Assembly (NCBI GenBank): GCA_946406115.1
Contig: OX291550.1
Location: 5,260,803 to 5,324,802 of the forward strand
From: Apoda limacodes
Lineage: Eukaryota; Arthropoda; Insecta; Lepidoptera; Limacodidae
DNA length: 64,000 nt
Direction of reading: 5' to 3'
Shown here: positions 20,301-31,204 of the stretch, piece after piece
Numbering within the stretch: the first letter of the stretch is position 1
How the letters are laid out: each line of letters starts with the position of its first letter
Program-made: the position numbers and the translations under genes
Notes under the pieces: model-generated
Database searches by the model: none
What the model was told of the DNA's origin: nothing
What the model saw: only the letters and a program-made list of their open reading frames with translations

Positions 20301-23114
20301 CTAGACTATCCAAAGTCAAATAAACCTCAAGGAATTTGCCTGTATATCATTTTGCCAGGTCTGCCCCACCCTAGCCAAGTCTGCCCACAAGCTTGCATGC
20401 TCATGCTCAAGTGGGTTATTTGATACGGGAAATACCTATTATGGGAAGTAATTCTACTGCTAATTTCTTAGTGTTTTGTATGTTGTAGGAAGAGGTGATG
20501 GAACACAAGAAGGCGACGTGTCAACGATCGGCAGACGTGCATGTCTGTGAGTCGTGTGGCCTCAGACTAAAGAAGCTGGCTCATCTGAAGCGACATCGGT
20601 AATTGTTATTATTGTAAAGCTTTATCATTTTGCCTATTAGCTCATCCCCTTATTTATGCGTGTCATTTCATAAATAAATACACCATCACGCGCACAACAA
20701 CGCACGGTGGTAAGAGATATCATCACCTCTTACCGATGGTATTCTGTTCTTTACGTGATGGTATTAAGTCCCATACGAGTTGGTGAGCCTATGCGTCAAG
20801 GTCAAATTGTTTTCTCTCGCTTGGTGCCGATTAAAAAGGCGCGTCAGTTATGGTTTATTACTTTTATTACACTGTGGATTATACATTGAAAATTGCTCAA
20901 TACACTCGTGCAAAAACTGTAATTACCCGCATAATTTGTTTTTTTGTTTGCTGAAAAATAAAGGCAAAATAATCTCATAATTTTCTTAAAAACTAGGTAC
21001 TTTTCTGTAGGTAAAACTTGATAATGATATAAAACATAATACGATTTATTTTAATGTTGTTAACCATAACTCTAAATTGTTGCGCGGTAGGTTAATCCAC
21101 ACAGGCGAGCTATCACACCAGTGCTCAGTTTGCCCGTACCGAGCTCGAACTAAGTACGCACTTACTTCGCACCAGCGGACGCATACTGGCAGTCGGCCGT
21201 TTTGCTGTCCCCAATGTCCTGCCACCTTCCACGATTCCTCCAATCTAGCATCGCATCGACGGAAACATCTGCCACCTCAATACCATTGCGAAAAGTGTCA
21301 GAAAGGATTTAAGTTCCGCGAGGTAAGTGTAACTAAGTACACTACAGTAATAGGTACCATTTTTTTTTATATCTAGGTATAATTAAAAATCCTTAGTCAC
21401 ACCGTGCCACCTAGTCCTAAACTAAGCAAGACTTGCACTTTGGGCACTAGACAACTTATACAAATAATCATATGCTTTGTTTTTGTTGTACATTCATAAA
21501 TCACAACTCGAGACCAAAACAACAAACATAAATGTCTCTTCTGTGGAGGGATAGAGCTCACGCATTCGGTATTCCGGGCAAGATCACACAACTAAGATAG
21601 AGTAACAAGGGCAGTCATATAGCTTGCAGAGTACAAGTCAAATCTTTTGTCTAATCGGATTTTCCCATAGAGCGTTGGGATGCTGCTATTTGTCGATTGA
21701 CGCAGTGTGCCGAAGCCGATTAAAGAATAAACCACCTTAGACCATCTACCACCTTTTATAGTTTTAAATAACTTGATCAGGAAGTTAGGTGTACAAAAAA
21801 ATTTATTCGAAAAACTTTTTATGTATAACATATTTTTTTTTATTTCTCAGGGTTTACAGAACCACATGGCGACCCAGCACAGTAATAACAAGTCTCACAC
21901 TTGTACGTTCTGCAGTAAAGCTTACGCTACCAGGTAATTTGACACAGCTTTAAAGGCTGATAGGGGTCATTTTTATATCAGTCTCCGCTAATCATCACTT
22001 CTGTTTTAACAACCTGCCTTCTTAAGCAAAATACGAACTAACCTAGGCATAGTATTAAAAAGCATTAACATTTCGTAGGTATATATTTACTTCTTACTAT
22101 GTAGCTACCTTTATTTATACTGAAATCAAATACAAAACGTCCCAAGTCCTTAATCTTGTTAAATACTAATAAAAGTAAAATACGTCAGTTTGAAATGCTA
22201 GTGACAAAGTATAAATTTGCAAGGCAGTGTTGGTGTACGACAAGTTGCGTTTTTTTTTTTATTATTCAGGGGATCATACGGTCATACACTAACATAACAA
22301 ACAGAGACAGGGAGTCCCTTAAAGTAGAAATATCTTGATTTGACAAAGTTATGTGATACAAATAGTTTTAGAAATACCTACTTGTAATTTTTTAAATTTA
22401 ATAAACTTGTAAAAACTTAATTTCTAGATTTAATAAATAATAAATAAAAATAATTTGGTATAAAACAAGTAAAAAATATCAACATCTGGAAGGTGATAAT
22501 TATATAAATTAAAAACTCTTCTAAAATAAGTAATCATACTTTCAAATAAAGCAAACTCAAGTAATATGATGATTTATATGATGAAAATAAAAATAAACGT
22601 TTGGACCTATTCATATGAAAACGACGAAGGCGTGTATACAAAGTTTGTAATGATGCTGAAAAGTATGTATTAAGTGCTAAACGAAGTTATCATAATAATG
22701 GAGCCACACTAATGCTTAATGCCGTTAATAATCGTGTTAATAAACAAAGTTCTAATATCACTAACGCCCAACGCCATGCTGTTAAAACTATCAACGCGAA
22801 AATTAACGGCATCCTTTTAGCCCCACCTAATCGTTGTTCCATTCGTACGATGTACGTCCGTGCAGTGATCGCCCGGACATATGTACGTACTGCTGGTCCA
22901 TATAGTACCTACTGAATAGTCAATGGTCTGGCCGGTTCATTCTACGGACCATGCGTTTCGCATTTAAGTGCTATGTGTAGACTAACTTTATGTCTAATAA
23001 AAATCACGTTACAGGAAAATGATGCGCCGACACGAAATAGAGGTGCACAATCGTCCAAAGATGCGGAAGGGAAGAACGCCAACGTACATGAAGCAGCAAG
23101 ATTTTAATACTTGA
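14309..23114 (+). CDS. ZAD-C2H2 zinc-finger protein, 8 coding exons
   Basis: A probable nuclear DNA-binding transcription factor; insect ZAD proteins dimerise through the ZAD and bind DNA with C2H2 fingers. Coding exons: 14309-14397, 16204-16342, 18774-18906, 20098-20228, 20489-20598, 21091-21322, 21851-21933 and 23015-23114. All introns are GT-AG, all phases agree, and together they give 1017 nt (338 residues plus stop). The N terminus is acidic/Ser-rich (MSDSDNSGSGS). The ZAD uses ICRLC (exon 2) and ICSSC (exon 3). Then come WSCRKC (imperfect finger), CESC...H-x3-H with an HTGEL linker, CSVC, CPQC, CEKC...H-x4-H and CTFC...H-x4-H: five good fingers and one degenerate. A basic tail ends at TGA 23112. 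The start is supported by the phase-2 match of exon 1 to exon 2. Target genes cannot be inferred. Confidence 0.92.
15053..15520 (+). pseudogene. Degenerate RYREQNR charged-repeat ORF in intron 1
   Basis: Two tandem, diverged copies of a coding-like module occur in intron 1. One reads RYREQNREKLKQCEAERRKR (from about 15069) and the other RYREQNRDKLKQREAERRRR (from about 15307); both are followed by Ser/Thr/Asn-rich spacers (STSSNTNIL, TSPNIEST). A TAA near 15249 separates them where the sister copy has GAA. Arg/Glu/Lys-rich repeats of this kind recall, from memory, the N termini of insect Helitron-type or helicase-like transposon proteins. The first copy is preceded by TTTTTTTTTTAG (a strong acceptor-like tract) and the TAA lies in GTAAGT (donor-like), so a cryptic or alternative exon of the zinc-finger gene is another possibility. 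Confidence 0.5.
15690..15982. mobile_element. Foldback MITE in intron 1
   Basis: The arms are about 15690-15763 and 15910-15982, inverted relative to each other. Shared blocks include TGTCGCAGGCAAATC, CGCCGTTTTACAATAT (diverged) and CAGATCGTAAAGTATG. About 145 bp of unique sequence lies between them. No coding capacity is seen. Confidence 0.75.
16828..17740 (+). mobile_element. 0.9-kb repeat with GGGTTCCGTA ends (copy 1)
   Basis: An interspersed repeat in intron 2, starting about AAATCCGCCAAGTGCGAGTT and ending ACGGTTCCTGG...TACGGAACCC. GGGTTCCGTA (16866-16875) is exactly inverted at 17724-17733. It contains a CGGACAGACAGACGGACGGA tract near 17673. A diverged copy lies at about 28660-29385. 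This type of sequence (GCCAAGTGCGAG ... ACGGAACCC) is widespread in Lepidoptera in my recollection. It is non-coding. Confidence 0.75.
17838..18755. mobile_element. 918-bp TIR element abutting exon 3
   Basis: The left end GGGGAGAGTTGGGTAATACC (17838-17857) is inverted exactly at the right end; with the next G/C the TIR is 21 bp. TA flanks both sides (17836-17837, 18756-18757), fitting Tc1/mariner-like target duplication. No transposase is seen, so it is non-autonomous. The right end lies 18 bp before the first base of zinc-finger exon 3 (18774), leaving only CATGTTTTACTTTTAG as host acceptor sequence. Confidence 0.85.
19190..19440 (+). repeat. RTE-like 3' tail in intron 3
   Basis: The sequence runs from GTAAGGAAGCTTGCTATGGC to the characteristic end ACTTTCGCATTTATTATTAG, a form typical of lepidopteran RTE/SINE-like tails. 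Its start resembles about 47120-47160. Confidence 0.6.
21934..23014 (+). other. Zinc-finger intron 7, nothing certain
   Basis: A mostly AT-rich intron. Around 22650-22960 the base composition is more even and a 67-residue frame (22712-22915) is open, with GTACG-rich, partly palindromic sequence (GATGTACGTCC and GGACATATGTACGTAC). I recognise no protein family and treat it as probable transposon debris. Confidence 0.4.
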
Positions 23115-23626
23115 TGTGTTAATAAGATACAAAATTGTTATTTATTAGGTAAAACCTGTAAAGGCCGAGTAACTTATGTGAACTAGACAACAGTGGATTA
23201 TCTGTTATTTTAAGAACTACAGTTCGAATCACATATCTTGGAGCTTCAGGGTCATCTCTGCAGATCGCAGTCTCCCCTATTGGTCCCTCGCCGCGCATGC
23301 GTTTCCTCGCATTCACCGATTGGTCTTCAATTAAACCGGAAACCAGGATTGGCTAATTGGTAATTTTCTGTACACTTGAGTAAAGAAATGTGTGAAAAAT
23401 TGTAACAATAAATAATTTATACAGAAATGAACGATATTTTAAACATTTATGTCTCAGTGTAGGTACCTCAGTATTCATATAACCTTGAATTTCCAAGATC
23501 CTTGTTAAAAACTGTAACTAAAAAACTGCACCAGGTGTGCGTGAGTAGTCATGCTGCATCAGAGCACAATGTTTAACTTTTATAAGGGTTCGAATAAAGT
23601 ACAAAAGTTTTAAAGTAATACATTAA
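23115..23626 (+). other. Zinc-finger 3' region with promoter-like patch
   Basis: The 3' UTR probably runs to the AATAAA at 23407-23412. Between about 23276 and 23360 lie three ATTGG (inverted CCAAT) boxes and a GCGCATGCGT motif like an NRF-1 site. This combination is unusual for a 3' UTR and looks promoter-like, but no recognised gene starts nearby. Confidence 0.45.
23407..23412 (+). terminator. Candidate poly(A) signal of zinc-finger gene
   Basis: The first clear AATAAA after the stop codon, about 290 bp downstream. Confidence 0.5.
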
Positions 23627-24045
23627 GAGCGCGTTCGTTTTGGGATTAAGAGTTCCCACGTTTGATACTTTTGACACGTTTGATACTTTTGACACGTTTG
23701 ATAACGCCAGTTATGCCACCGACACCTATCGTTCGTGTAGCTTTGAAACGTTACCAACGAAAATTTTATTGTTGCAAAACGAACGAATGTCGTACATACA
23801 CTGCGATAATAACACACATAAACCCACACTGCTATAAACTTTGAATATGTATAGGCAGCTTAATAGATTAACACCAAAACCCCACCTCCAGACATGGGTC
23901 TAAAGTTTCATTTTGCGGTGGCAAAAGTGTCAAAAATATCGTAAACGAACGTTTTACAGATTGGTAATGAATGATACTAAAATTTTGATAATTTTCACCC
24001 CGATGCTAAACGAACGTTTAACAGATGACAAAAGTAACTAAAATA
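23627..24045 (+). mobile_element. GCGTTCGTTTTG repeat (copy 1)
   Basis: A repeat of about 420 bp starting GAGCGCGTTCGTTTTGGG and ending near CTAAACGAACGTTTAACAG. The GTTCGTTT and AAACGAAC ends are inverted. Shared internal blocks with the copy at 31205-31535 include CACCGACACCTATCGTTCGT and GATAATAACACA. This copy has a short tandem duplication of TTTGATACTTTTGACACG at about 23661-23697. Confidence 0.75.
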
Positions 24046-24159
24046 ATAATTCTTCATCCTAAAACGCATGCGCCCTAAATTTTAAAGATTTCTTTATATA
24101 AATAGTAGGTACATTATTTATGTTTTGTCGTTTGACAGTATTTGAGTTAGTAGGTATAT

Positions 24160-24420
24160 CTTACTAGCGGCCCGTCCCGGCTTTTATAGTTACACTTCCT
24201 CCCGGCAGCAATTGTGTAGAATGCGCACCAGAAATGTCGCCAGCATACAAAACGCATTCAATGTTTCTTGCCGGGTCTTCTACAACATTGTTTATGGGTA
24301 ATGTTATCATAGTCACATTTGAATTTAAAAGAGATCTTTAAGGACCTATTTTCAGTTGAATAGATATTTTATATTAAATCTGTGTGATGCTATTTAAAAA
24401 ACAATTATTTGTCGGTGTAC
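24160..24420 (+). repeat. RTE/SINE-like remnant
   Basis: ACTAGCGGCCCGTCCCGGCT at about 24163 matches the widespread lepidopteran opening CTAGCGGCCCGCCCCGGCTT. The rest is diverged. Confidence 0.45.
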
Positions 24421-26005
24421 CTAAGTACTACCCACCTACTATTTTATTAACGCACTAAATAGGGCAGTGGCTCTTTTCATTGGCATTTTATAGTAAAAGG
24501 AAATTATATTGTGTACAACATTAAATTGTTTTATTTTCATTAATTTAATCTTTGTTAGACCTATTCGTTAAGCATGAAAACTTAAGATTTTTTGGGCGCT
24601 CCAAAATAGCTTACCTATTGGTATTCTAACTCTTAAAGTGTTTAACTTTCTAGAAATACCATCTCCATATGAGAAAAACCATCTCAAAACGCGCCCGCTA
24701 GAGGCATTAATTCATTTTTATAAATTTCTATTTCGTTAACGCAAACGCGATAGTAGAGTTAAAAATTCACACTAGGCACACTAGATTTACCTTGAATATA
24801 GACCTAAAAACCTAGGAAGGACATCATGGCTAATCGACCTCAAGATATTACACTCAACGTTTTGAAAAACCCAATCTAAACGTTATAAACCTCAAAGGGA
24901 AATACGTGAAAATGTTCTAAGTCCGGTTTTACCCTTGCACCCTCTTGTAGTTAGTCTGACAATTTTTTTGCACACTACATTGAATAGACTTCACGCGGTC
25001 CAGTGTAATGTTAATTCGCCGGATTTGTTCAACTACTGAGAAGGTAATGCGCCAACCAGAACAACATAATAAATATACATTTAATTAATATGTCTTCGTT
25101 CAAGATTCCCTGAGTGTAGAAGTCCACGAAGCTTTATAACAAACCATATCTTGAGATGTTCCCCCAGTATTATGCGTGGGATTAAGGGTTAAGGAACATT
25201 ACATTTAAAAAAAATCTGAAGACATGAAGATTTAAATAAGTTGTAATCACATGAATTTAGTTTATTGTTTCATTTCTTAGAGATATATACAACAGTTAAG
25301 GATTTATAAATCCTTATGTTAATCGATGTAGAGATTTTGCTAAATCAAAAATCAAGTTGAGACTGGGTCAAAAATAAAAATGACCATCTGACACTTATAT
25401 AAATTTAGAAATTAAAAAAAAAAAATATTAATAATATAATATAGGTATATGTTACAAAGTCATCAGCAACAACAGCAGAATTCTATTAGCTCAGAGTAGC
25501 TCAAGCGCAAGAGAACCTAGAAAACAAAAAAATCGGCCAAGGTAATCTTTTGATTGCATCTTTGTTATGAAAATATTTATTGTATTTTCTTTTAAGACCA
25601 TCAGAGATTCATAAACGAAGAGAGATTTTTCTAATATTGTATGTATTTCTTAATTTTATGATTTGTAAAATGTAAAATTTCCACTCTGAATCCCAAAAAA
25701 AAAAATCCCTGACTTCTGCCTGACTTTTCCTAACCATTTTGTTCAAACTTCCCTGACCAAATATTATAATATTTATGAAACTATCACACTTATAATGGAC
25801 CCTAAAATAGAGGTTTTTTTGTTTGACTGTTTCAATTTGTTTTTGGTATCGCGACGTCTTTAGTGATTTCAACAATATCGTTCACACAAAACAAATCAAA
25901 ATAACACTGAGAAATTAATATTTTTGGAATCAGTTTATTCAATTGTATGGCAGCAAATCAAATACATTTTTCACAGACTCGCTTTATATATATTTTTTAT
26001 ACCAA
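24421..26005. other. Intergenic, no recognised feature
   Basis: About 1.6 kb of AT-rich sequence in which I find no gene, TIR pair or recognisable retroelement. Confidence 0.4.
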
Positions 26006-26007
26006 TA

Positions 26008-26311
26008 AGTTGGCAAACAAGCTCACGGTCCGCCTGATGTTAAGCGATCACCGCAGCCTATGGACGCTTGCAACACCAGGGGCGCCACTCGCGCGTTTCC
26101 GATCCTTATATTGTAGTCATTAGACAGAACCTTGGCAGGGATACAAGCGGTAGAACACAAACTTGTTTGCCACCTAAGTGGTATAAAAAAAAACTTCACG
26201 GTCTTAAGGGTTCGATACGGCTTATGAGTTTTGGATCGGATCGGACGGTTTGGGATCGTCAAAGTTTCTCTTAGCTCGTCGTTGAACTGAGTCAAAAGGG
26301 CCAAGCTAGTG
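26008..26311 (-). mobile_element. CR1/Jockey-like LINE 3' end (- strand)
   Basis: The plus-strand text ACCAATAAGTTGGCAAACAA, GGTCCGCCTGATGTTAAGCG and CCTATGGACGCTTGCAACAC is one of five copies of the same LINE 3' end in the window (also 29887, 44866, 50330 and 58200). On the - strand it is the C-terminal coding remnant and short 3' UTR. Confidence 0.8.
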
Positions 26312-26940
26312 TCCGGGTGCACACCAGCCAACTATGGTATAACTACACAAGGGGTACCTTTAATACCCTTCGAGTTCAGTATAATAATGCTCTTAAGGCA
26401 ATGTTGGGTCTACCATGGAGATGTAGCGCGACTGGTATCAAAGAGAATATACTGGTATGTTTGCGGAGTAAAAATGTCATTTCATCAGAGGATATGTACT
26501 TCAAAAAACAATATTATTGAGTCAATCTATAGAACAATTTATATAAACCAGCCGTACATGAAGTTTTTAACAGTGTGATGTGTAATGATTAGAATGTAAC
26601 AACCTATTTAGAATTATTTTTAATTTTAACGTTTTGAATTTAATATGTTATTTAATAAGTAATGTAATGTTTAAATTTTTAATTTTCAATAATTAGTTTT
26701 TTAATTTTAATTGTCAAATTTTAATGAATGATATTTTTAATTTTCAGTTTTAATGAATGATACATTCAATTCAATGTGCAATGTATATAATTTTATCAAT
26801 CAATTTTGTTATGTTTCTATTTTTTACTCTGTACTGTGGAATTTAATTATTATTATTTTGTATGACTAATAACAATTGTAAAGATTTATATGGGTTAACT
26901 GTGCCTGAAATAAACATATTTTAATTTAATTTAATTTAAA
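26312..26940 (+). pseudogene. LINE reverse-transcriptase C-terminal fragment
   Basis: The + frame reads TSQLWYNYTRGTFNTLRVQY, then NNALKAMLGLPWRCSATG. This is a block I recognise from the C-terminal part of insect CR1/Jockey-type ORF2 (tyrosine-rich, then LRVxYNNAxRxxxGLPRxCSA). It stops at 26517-26519 and is followed by an AT-rich 3' tail ending in AATAAACATATTTTAATTTA repeats at about 26908-26940. It abuts the oppositely oriented LINE end at 26311. Confidence 0.7.
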
Positions 26941-26942
26941 TA

Positions 26943-27235
26943 ATTGACTTTTAAAAATGAAAAAAAAAATTAAAATTGATTTATATTCTTCACGACAATT
27001 TCTCCATTAATCAGATTTCAATTTCGAACAATATTTATGGAGTTACAGTGGTGGTAATGCTAAATTTACGGTCGCCTTCACATTAATTGACTTTTAAAAA
27101 TAAAAAAAAATTGAAAATTAATGTAAGTTCTTCACGACTAATTCACAACAATTTCTCCATTAATTAGATTTCAATTCCGAACAATATTCACGGAATTACA
27201 GGGATGATAATGCTAACTTAACTGTTAAGTTGGCA
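26943..27235 (+). repeat. 143-bp tandem duplication
   Basis: Unit 1 (26943-27085) and unit 2 (27086-about 27235) both start ATTGACTTTTAAAAAT and share TTCTTCACGAC, CAATTTCTCCATTAAT and GAACAATATT. Non-coding. Confidence 0.8.
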
Positions 27236-28659
27236 TTACCAGGGCATATAAAAAATTAAAAGCGCGACATTTTTTTTGTTTCCACGACAAAGGAGACGTT
27301 TCATACCCGGTCTAGACCTTGTACACATTTTAGAAAATCGAGGATAAATCTAGAGGTTATTAGAAAAATACTAAAATTACGATAAATGCAGTATTTTTTT
27401 GTTCAAAACAATATTTTATTATACCACATTGCTAAACAGGCAACAATTAGGTACGCCATTATGAGTTCATTCTGAAACCGAATATTTACGAAGTATTCTA
27501 AAAATATATTATAACTATATTTCAAAATGTTCGTAATAATTATAAAAAAATATACCCTAATTTTTATGCAAATAAGATACCAATACCGCTATACGTAATT
27601 ATTAATAAAAAGAGCTTTTTGTTTAATTTTTTCATATTAATCGAAGATACATTTTGTGGCTCCTGACCATCGACCATCCCGAGTTGTGATTTCTAAACGT
27701 AGGTACTATTAAACGTCAAACTATTTACATATTATAATTGTCATTGTGTGTTTACCATAAGCTTCTTGGTTTACCGAAAACGAAATGCTTTTTGGATTTA
27801 TCAGTGACTTACGAACGACCCCTGCTTTGTTATTTGGACTTTTCTGCTTCGCGTATTATATTGGATTTGGCTGTGTTACTTGGACCCGATTTCTCTACTG
27901 CGATTCGGATTTCGTCGTTTAAAACACTACTTTATTTTCTGTGGGATCAGGTATGTATGAGACACACAAACCGTTTCTTTTATGAAGAAATAAATGTAAT
28001 GGTACCATATAACTGTAGACATACTTACAAATGTCTCTTGTACTTCATAATCATGTCATATTAAGTCTGCATTGCAGGAGCACAACCTTCAATCATCTGC
28101 CGGAGACAGACGGAGCATTTGGCCAACACTCCCAATGCAGGCCAAACGGGTTGAGGAAAATTAAATACAGGTATTTCTCGGATTTGACCATTTTAATTTT
28201 AGATTTTCATTTTAAGACTGTTGGGAAACTCTGCTGAAGTTTTCGATTCAGTGATTCTGTGATTATATTGATGCCTTAAACATTAATTAAATTAAACATT
28301 AAAAAATGTATGTAAGCTGTTTTTTTTATTTCACAATCCCGATATTCCTTCCTATCCTATTTCATACTTTATCAGAACAGATCTGAGATAGTTCTGGCCA
28401 CAGGCTAAGTAATAAACTTGTTATATGGTAACCAGGAACAACAACGATAAAAACAACATGATTTGGTAGCAAATGTTTCGGCACAAAAATATCTGCTCCT
28501 AGTGGGAAATGATTGCAATTACGATTTTCTTAATAGGCAATGCTAACTTAACAGATGTCTATTATATTAATATTCAATGTGGAAGGAATTTTCAAGTTCA
28601 GTTTGAGGTTGAGGTTTGCTGGTCAGGTCCCGAGCCCTATGCATAGCACTGCCTAGCCC
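27236..28659. other. Intergenic, no recognised feature
   Basis: A 108-residue + frame at 27738-28064 (MSLCVYHKLLGLPKTKCFLD...) is open, but I recognise no domain and it has no clear splice context. Nothing else is supported. Confidence 0.35.
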
Positions 28660-29385
28660 TTCAATAGCTATGCCACTGCATGCACTTATGAGCACAATTG
28701 CTTGCAACTCGCCCTGTACCGCCAAGCGTCGCGTCCAGCCACCGCCTAGTCCAATGCGTTATTCGAAAGTTGTTATTAATTGAGTAAATATTATTAATAA
28801 TATTATATTCAGAATGTTATAATTTTATTTTTCTATAATGTCACATGGTTCATAATCTTATACTTAATAACTGTTTTACACAAGGACCTACCTTCATCCA
28901 AGTATACCTTTTAATGAAATTTGTACAAAATTTTTACTTTTTCGACTACATTTTTTAAGTTGGTCAACTTTTACTTATAAAGTGGTGAAACCTACTTAGC
29001 TATGATAGTTTTCTTTTAATTTAGTTTAGGAACAGTCATTTTGCTGGCAGTGGGAGGGGGGCAATAGGCTGTTATAAAAATTTGCCCTTTAAAGCTTAAT
29101 ATTTTGCAAACTTATTGTTGAATTGATAAATGGTAACACACACACGAGCTATTCAATGTAGATGAGAAAAAAATATTTATCACAACTTTATATGTCCCCC
29201 ACATATATAATAACCTAAATTTTTTAAATTTTATTTTACCACTTTGTCGATTAATATGTATATACCTATGCCCAATTACAGCTTTCTAGTATTAATGGTC
29301 TCTAAGCTAATCTGCGAATAGTCAGATGTACATGGCTAAACTATAAGTAAGGGTTCCTTGTTGACTAAGGAACCTTAAAAATTAC
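28660..29385 (+). mobile_element. 0.9-kb GGGTTCCGTA-type repeat (copy 2)
   Basis: A diverged relative of 16828-17740. Matching blocks in the same order are CTTATGAGC, ACCTTTTAATG, TTGGTCGAC/TTGGTCAAC, GAGGGGGGCAA/GAGGGGGGAGGG, TTTAAAGCTTAATATTTTGC, ACTTTGTCGATTAATATGTA, CAGCTTTCTAGTATTA and GGTTCCTTGTTGACTAAGG. The 5' part is too diverged to place exactly. Confidence 0.7.
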
Positions 29386-29886
29386 ACGCAACACTAGTTC
29401 ACTGTAATAAACGGAAACAATGTTATTATTAGCTAAAACGGAGAAATCTATATATGTCATAAAAATAAAAAAACCATTATGATCCTTTAAAAGCCTGAAA
29501 ATACAATTGATGCTTCTAGACTAGTCAGATGGTCAGCTAGAGCATAAAAATATCCCTCACTATAAATCAATAGGATAGTAGAACACTTTGGAAATTTGGC
29601 ACACATGTTTAGAAACAAACATAAACATACCATTCTGGTATCATATTAGTTGCTCAGAAGTAACCGCCATATGTTTTTGGGAATGTTGGGCATAGCCATG
29701 CATCCCCAGTGCACACAACTGAAACACCAAGTGAATAGCACAGTTAAGCTTATGCAACTGAAGTATCCTCCAAATTCCATAGAGTGTAAAGGAAAAAAAT
29801 GTTTAGGAACTTAAAAAAAACCTGATTTATATTAGCCATTTCATTATTACTTAGAAAAGATGTTATGACAGTGTAAAATACAATGT
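29386..29886. other. Intergenic, no recognised feature
   Basis: AT-rich; nothing supported. Confidence 0.4.
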
Positions 29887-30115
29887 TTTTTTATACCACT
29901 AAGGTGGCAAACAAGCTTACTGTCTGATGGTAAGAGGTCACCCTAGCCTATTGACACTTGCAACACCAGGGGTATCATTTGCATGTTGCTGCTCCTTCAA
30001 AAACTAATAACTTTTTCCTAAAGAACCCCATACTATAGTCCTTAGAGAAAACCTTTGCAGAGATATCATTCCACAACCAAAGCATTTGCAGGAGGAAGTT
30101 TCATTAGAGTTAGAA
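29887..30115 (-). mobile_element. CR1/Jockey-like LINE 3' end (- strand)
   Basis: The plus text is TTTTATACCACTAAGGTGGC, AAACAAGCTTACTGTCTG, CAACACCAGGGGTATCA and AACCCCATACTATAGTCC. Same family as 26008, 44866, 50330 and 58200; more diverged. Confidence 0.8.
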
Positions 30116-30544
30116 AATTTTACATTACATGTTAACAATGGTTATCTTTAATACTTGATCTTCCCATTTCATATTGGGACAATTTCATCCTAAGCAAAAT
30201 GCCAGAAAATTAAATATGATGCCGCACCCCGTAGCTCTCCTTCCTGAAAAAAAACTTAGTTCATCTATGAACCAGCTACTTATCAAGTGTAGAAAAGGCT
30301 ACTTCACAATTTTGCTTAGATAAGATCAATTTACGCAGATGGGTTATAATGAAATTGACTTCTGTCAATTTAAGTACTGTCTGACTATAGTATATACAAT
30401 ATCCAGAATTTTCACATTGAAAAGCTTACAGATCCAAAGTTAAACTAATAAAAACAGATGAGTATGTTACATTAACTATTCAGTCTATTTTTCTACCATC
30501 TTCAAATAGGAGGGTTATAAAAAAACACTTATTTTTTTTGGGAT

Positions 30545-30550
30545 TTTATT
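30545..30550 (-). terminator. RpS24 poly(A) signal
   Basis: AATAAA on the - strand (TTTATT in plus), 22 bp after the stop codon. Confidence 0.8.
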
Positions 30551-30571
30551 GACTTACTCCTAAACAGTTCA

Positions 30572-31085
30572 TCACTTCTTGGCGGCCGCGCCAACCTTAG
30601 CTTTTTTGGTACCTCGTACCTTCTTCATTCTGTTCTTACGCTCTTTACGTTGTTTGCAAGTCTGCTTCTTCTTCTCGTATAATCCATGGCGAGTTAGCCT
30701 GTGTTTGGGTTCGAACTTCTTAGCTAGGTCCAAAGTGTCATAGATGAGAGCGAATCCTGTTGATTTGCCACCTCCAAAGTTAGTTTTGAAACCGAATACA
30801 AATACAACATCAGGTGTTACTTTGTACATTTTAGCAAGCTTCTCACGGATTTCTGTTTTGCTAACTGTTGGTTTGCCTGGATGGAGAACATCGCAAACCA
30901 TTTGCTTCCGCGCCAACAATCTGAAAGACGGTAATAATAAGTTGCAAACGTAAAACATAACCTAACACCTAGAGTAACTGGTTCAGACATTTATCAGGTC
31001 AATAATAGGTATGAGCCTTATAGTGGTGCAGTTACCTGTTGGTCATAAATTTGCGGGTTCGGATTGTTGCTGTACCTTCACTCAT
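30572..31085 (-). CDS. RpS24: 40S ribosomal protein S24 (eS24)
   Basis: A structural protein of the small ribosomal subunit, cytoplasmic. There are two coding exons on the - strand: 31085-31036 ([17 protein letters not shown], phase 2 at the junction) and 30920-30572, separated by a 115-bp GT-AG intron. The total is 132 residues, the normal length for the family. Family blocks seen: [50 protein letters not shown] and [11 protein letters not shown], with a basic tail [16 protein letters not shown]. The start ATG fits the conserved [14 protein letters not shown] terminus. The segment QTCKQRKER has Cys where I remember Arg in relatives. The upstream sequence contains a pyrimidine run (TTCTTTTTT), as expected for a TOP-type promoter. 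A repeat begins only 120 bp upstream of the ATG. Confidence 0.97.
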
Positions 31086-31204
31086 TTTCAATTATTTTAG
31101 AGATTTTGGCGTAATTGACGCACGTGTCTCCAAAATTTTAGAATAAAAAAGAACGTGCAAGTGTGGCCAGTAAATAAATAAAAATTACCTTCATCACATT
31201 CAGG

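Noticed and set aside
22712..22915. 67-codon frame in zinc-finger intron 7 as an extra exon
   Set aside because: The exon 7 to exon 8 junction is already phase-consistent and completes the last finger; adding this frame would break it.
27738..28064. 108-codon + frame as a gene
   Set aside because: No recognisable domain, no upstream promoter or splice evidence, and surrounding sequence is repeat-rich.
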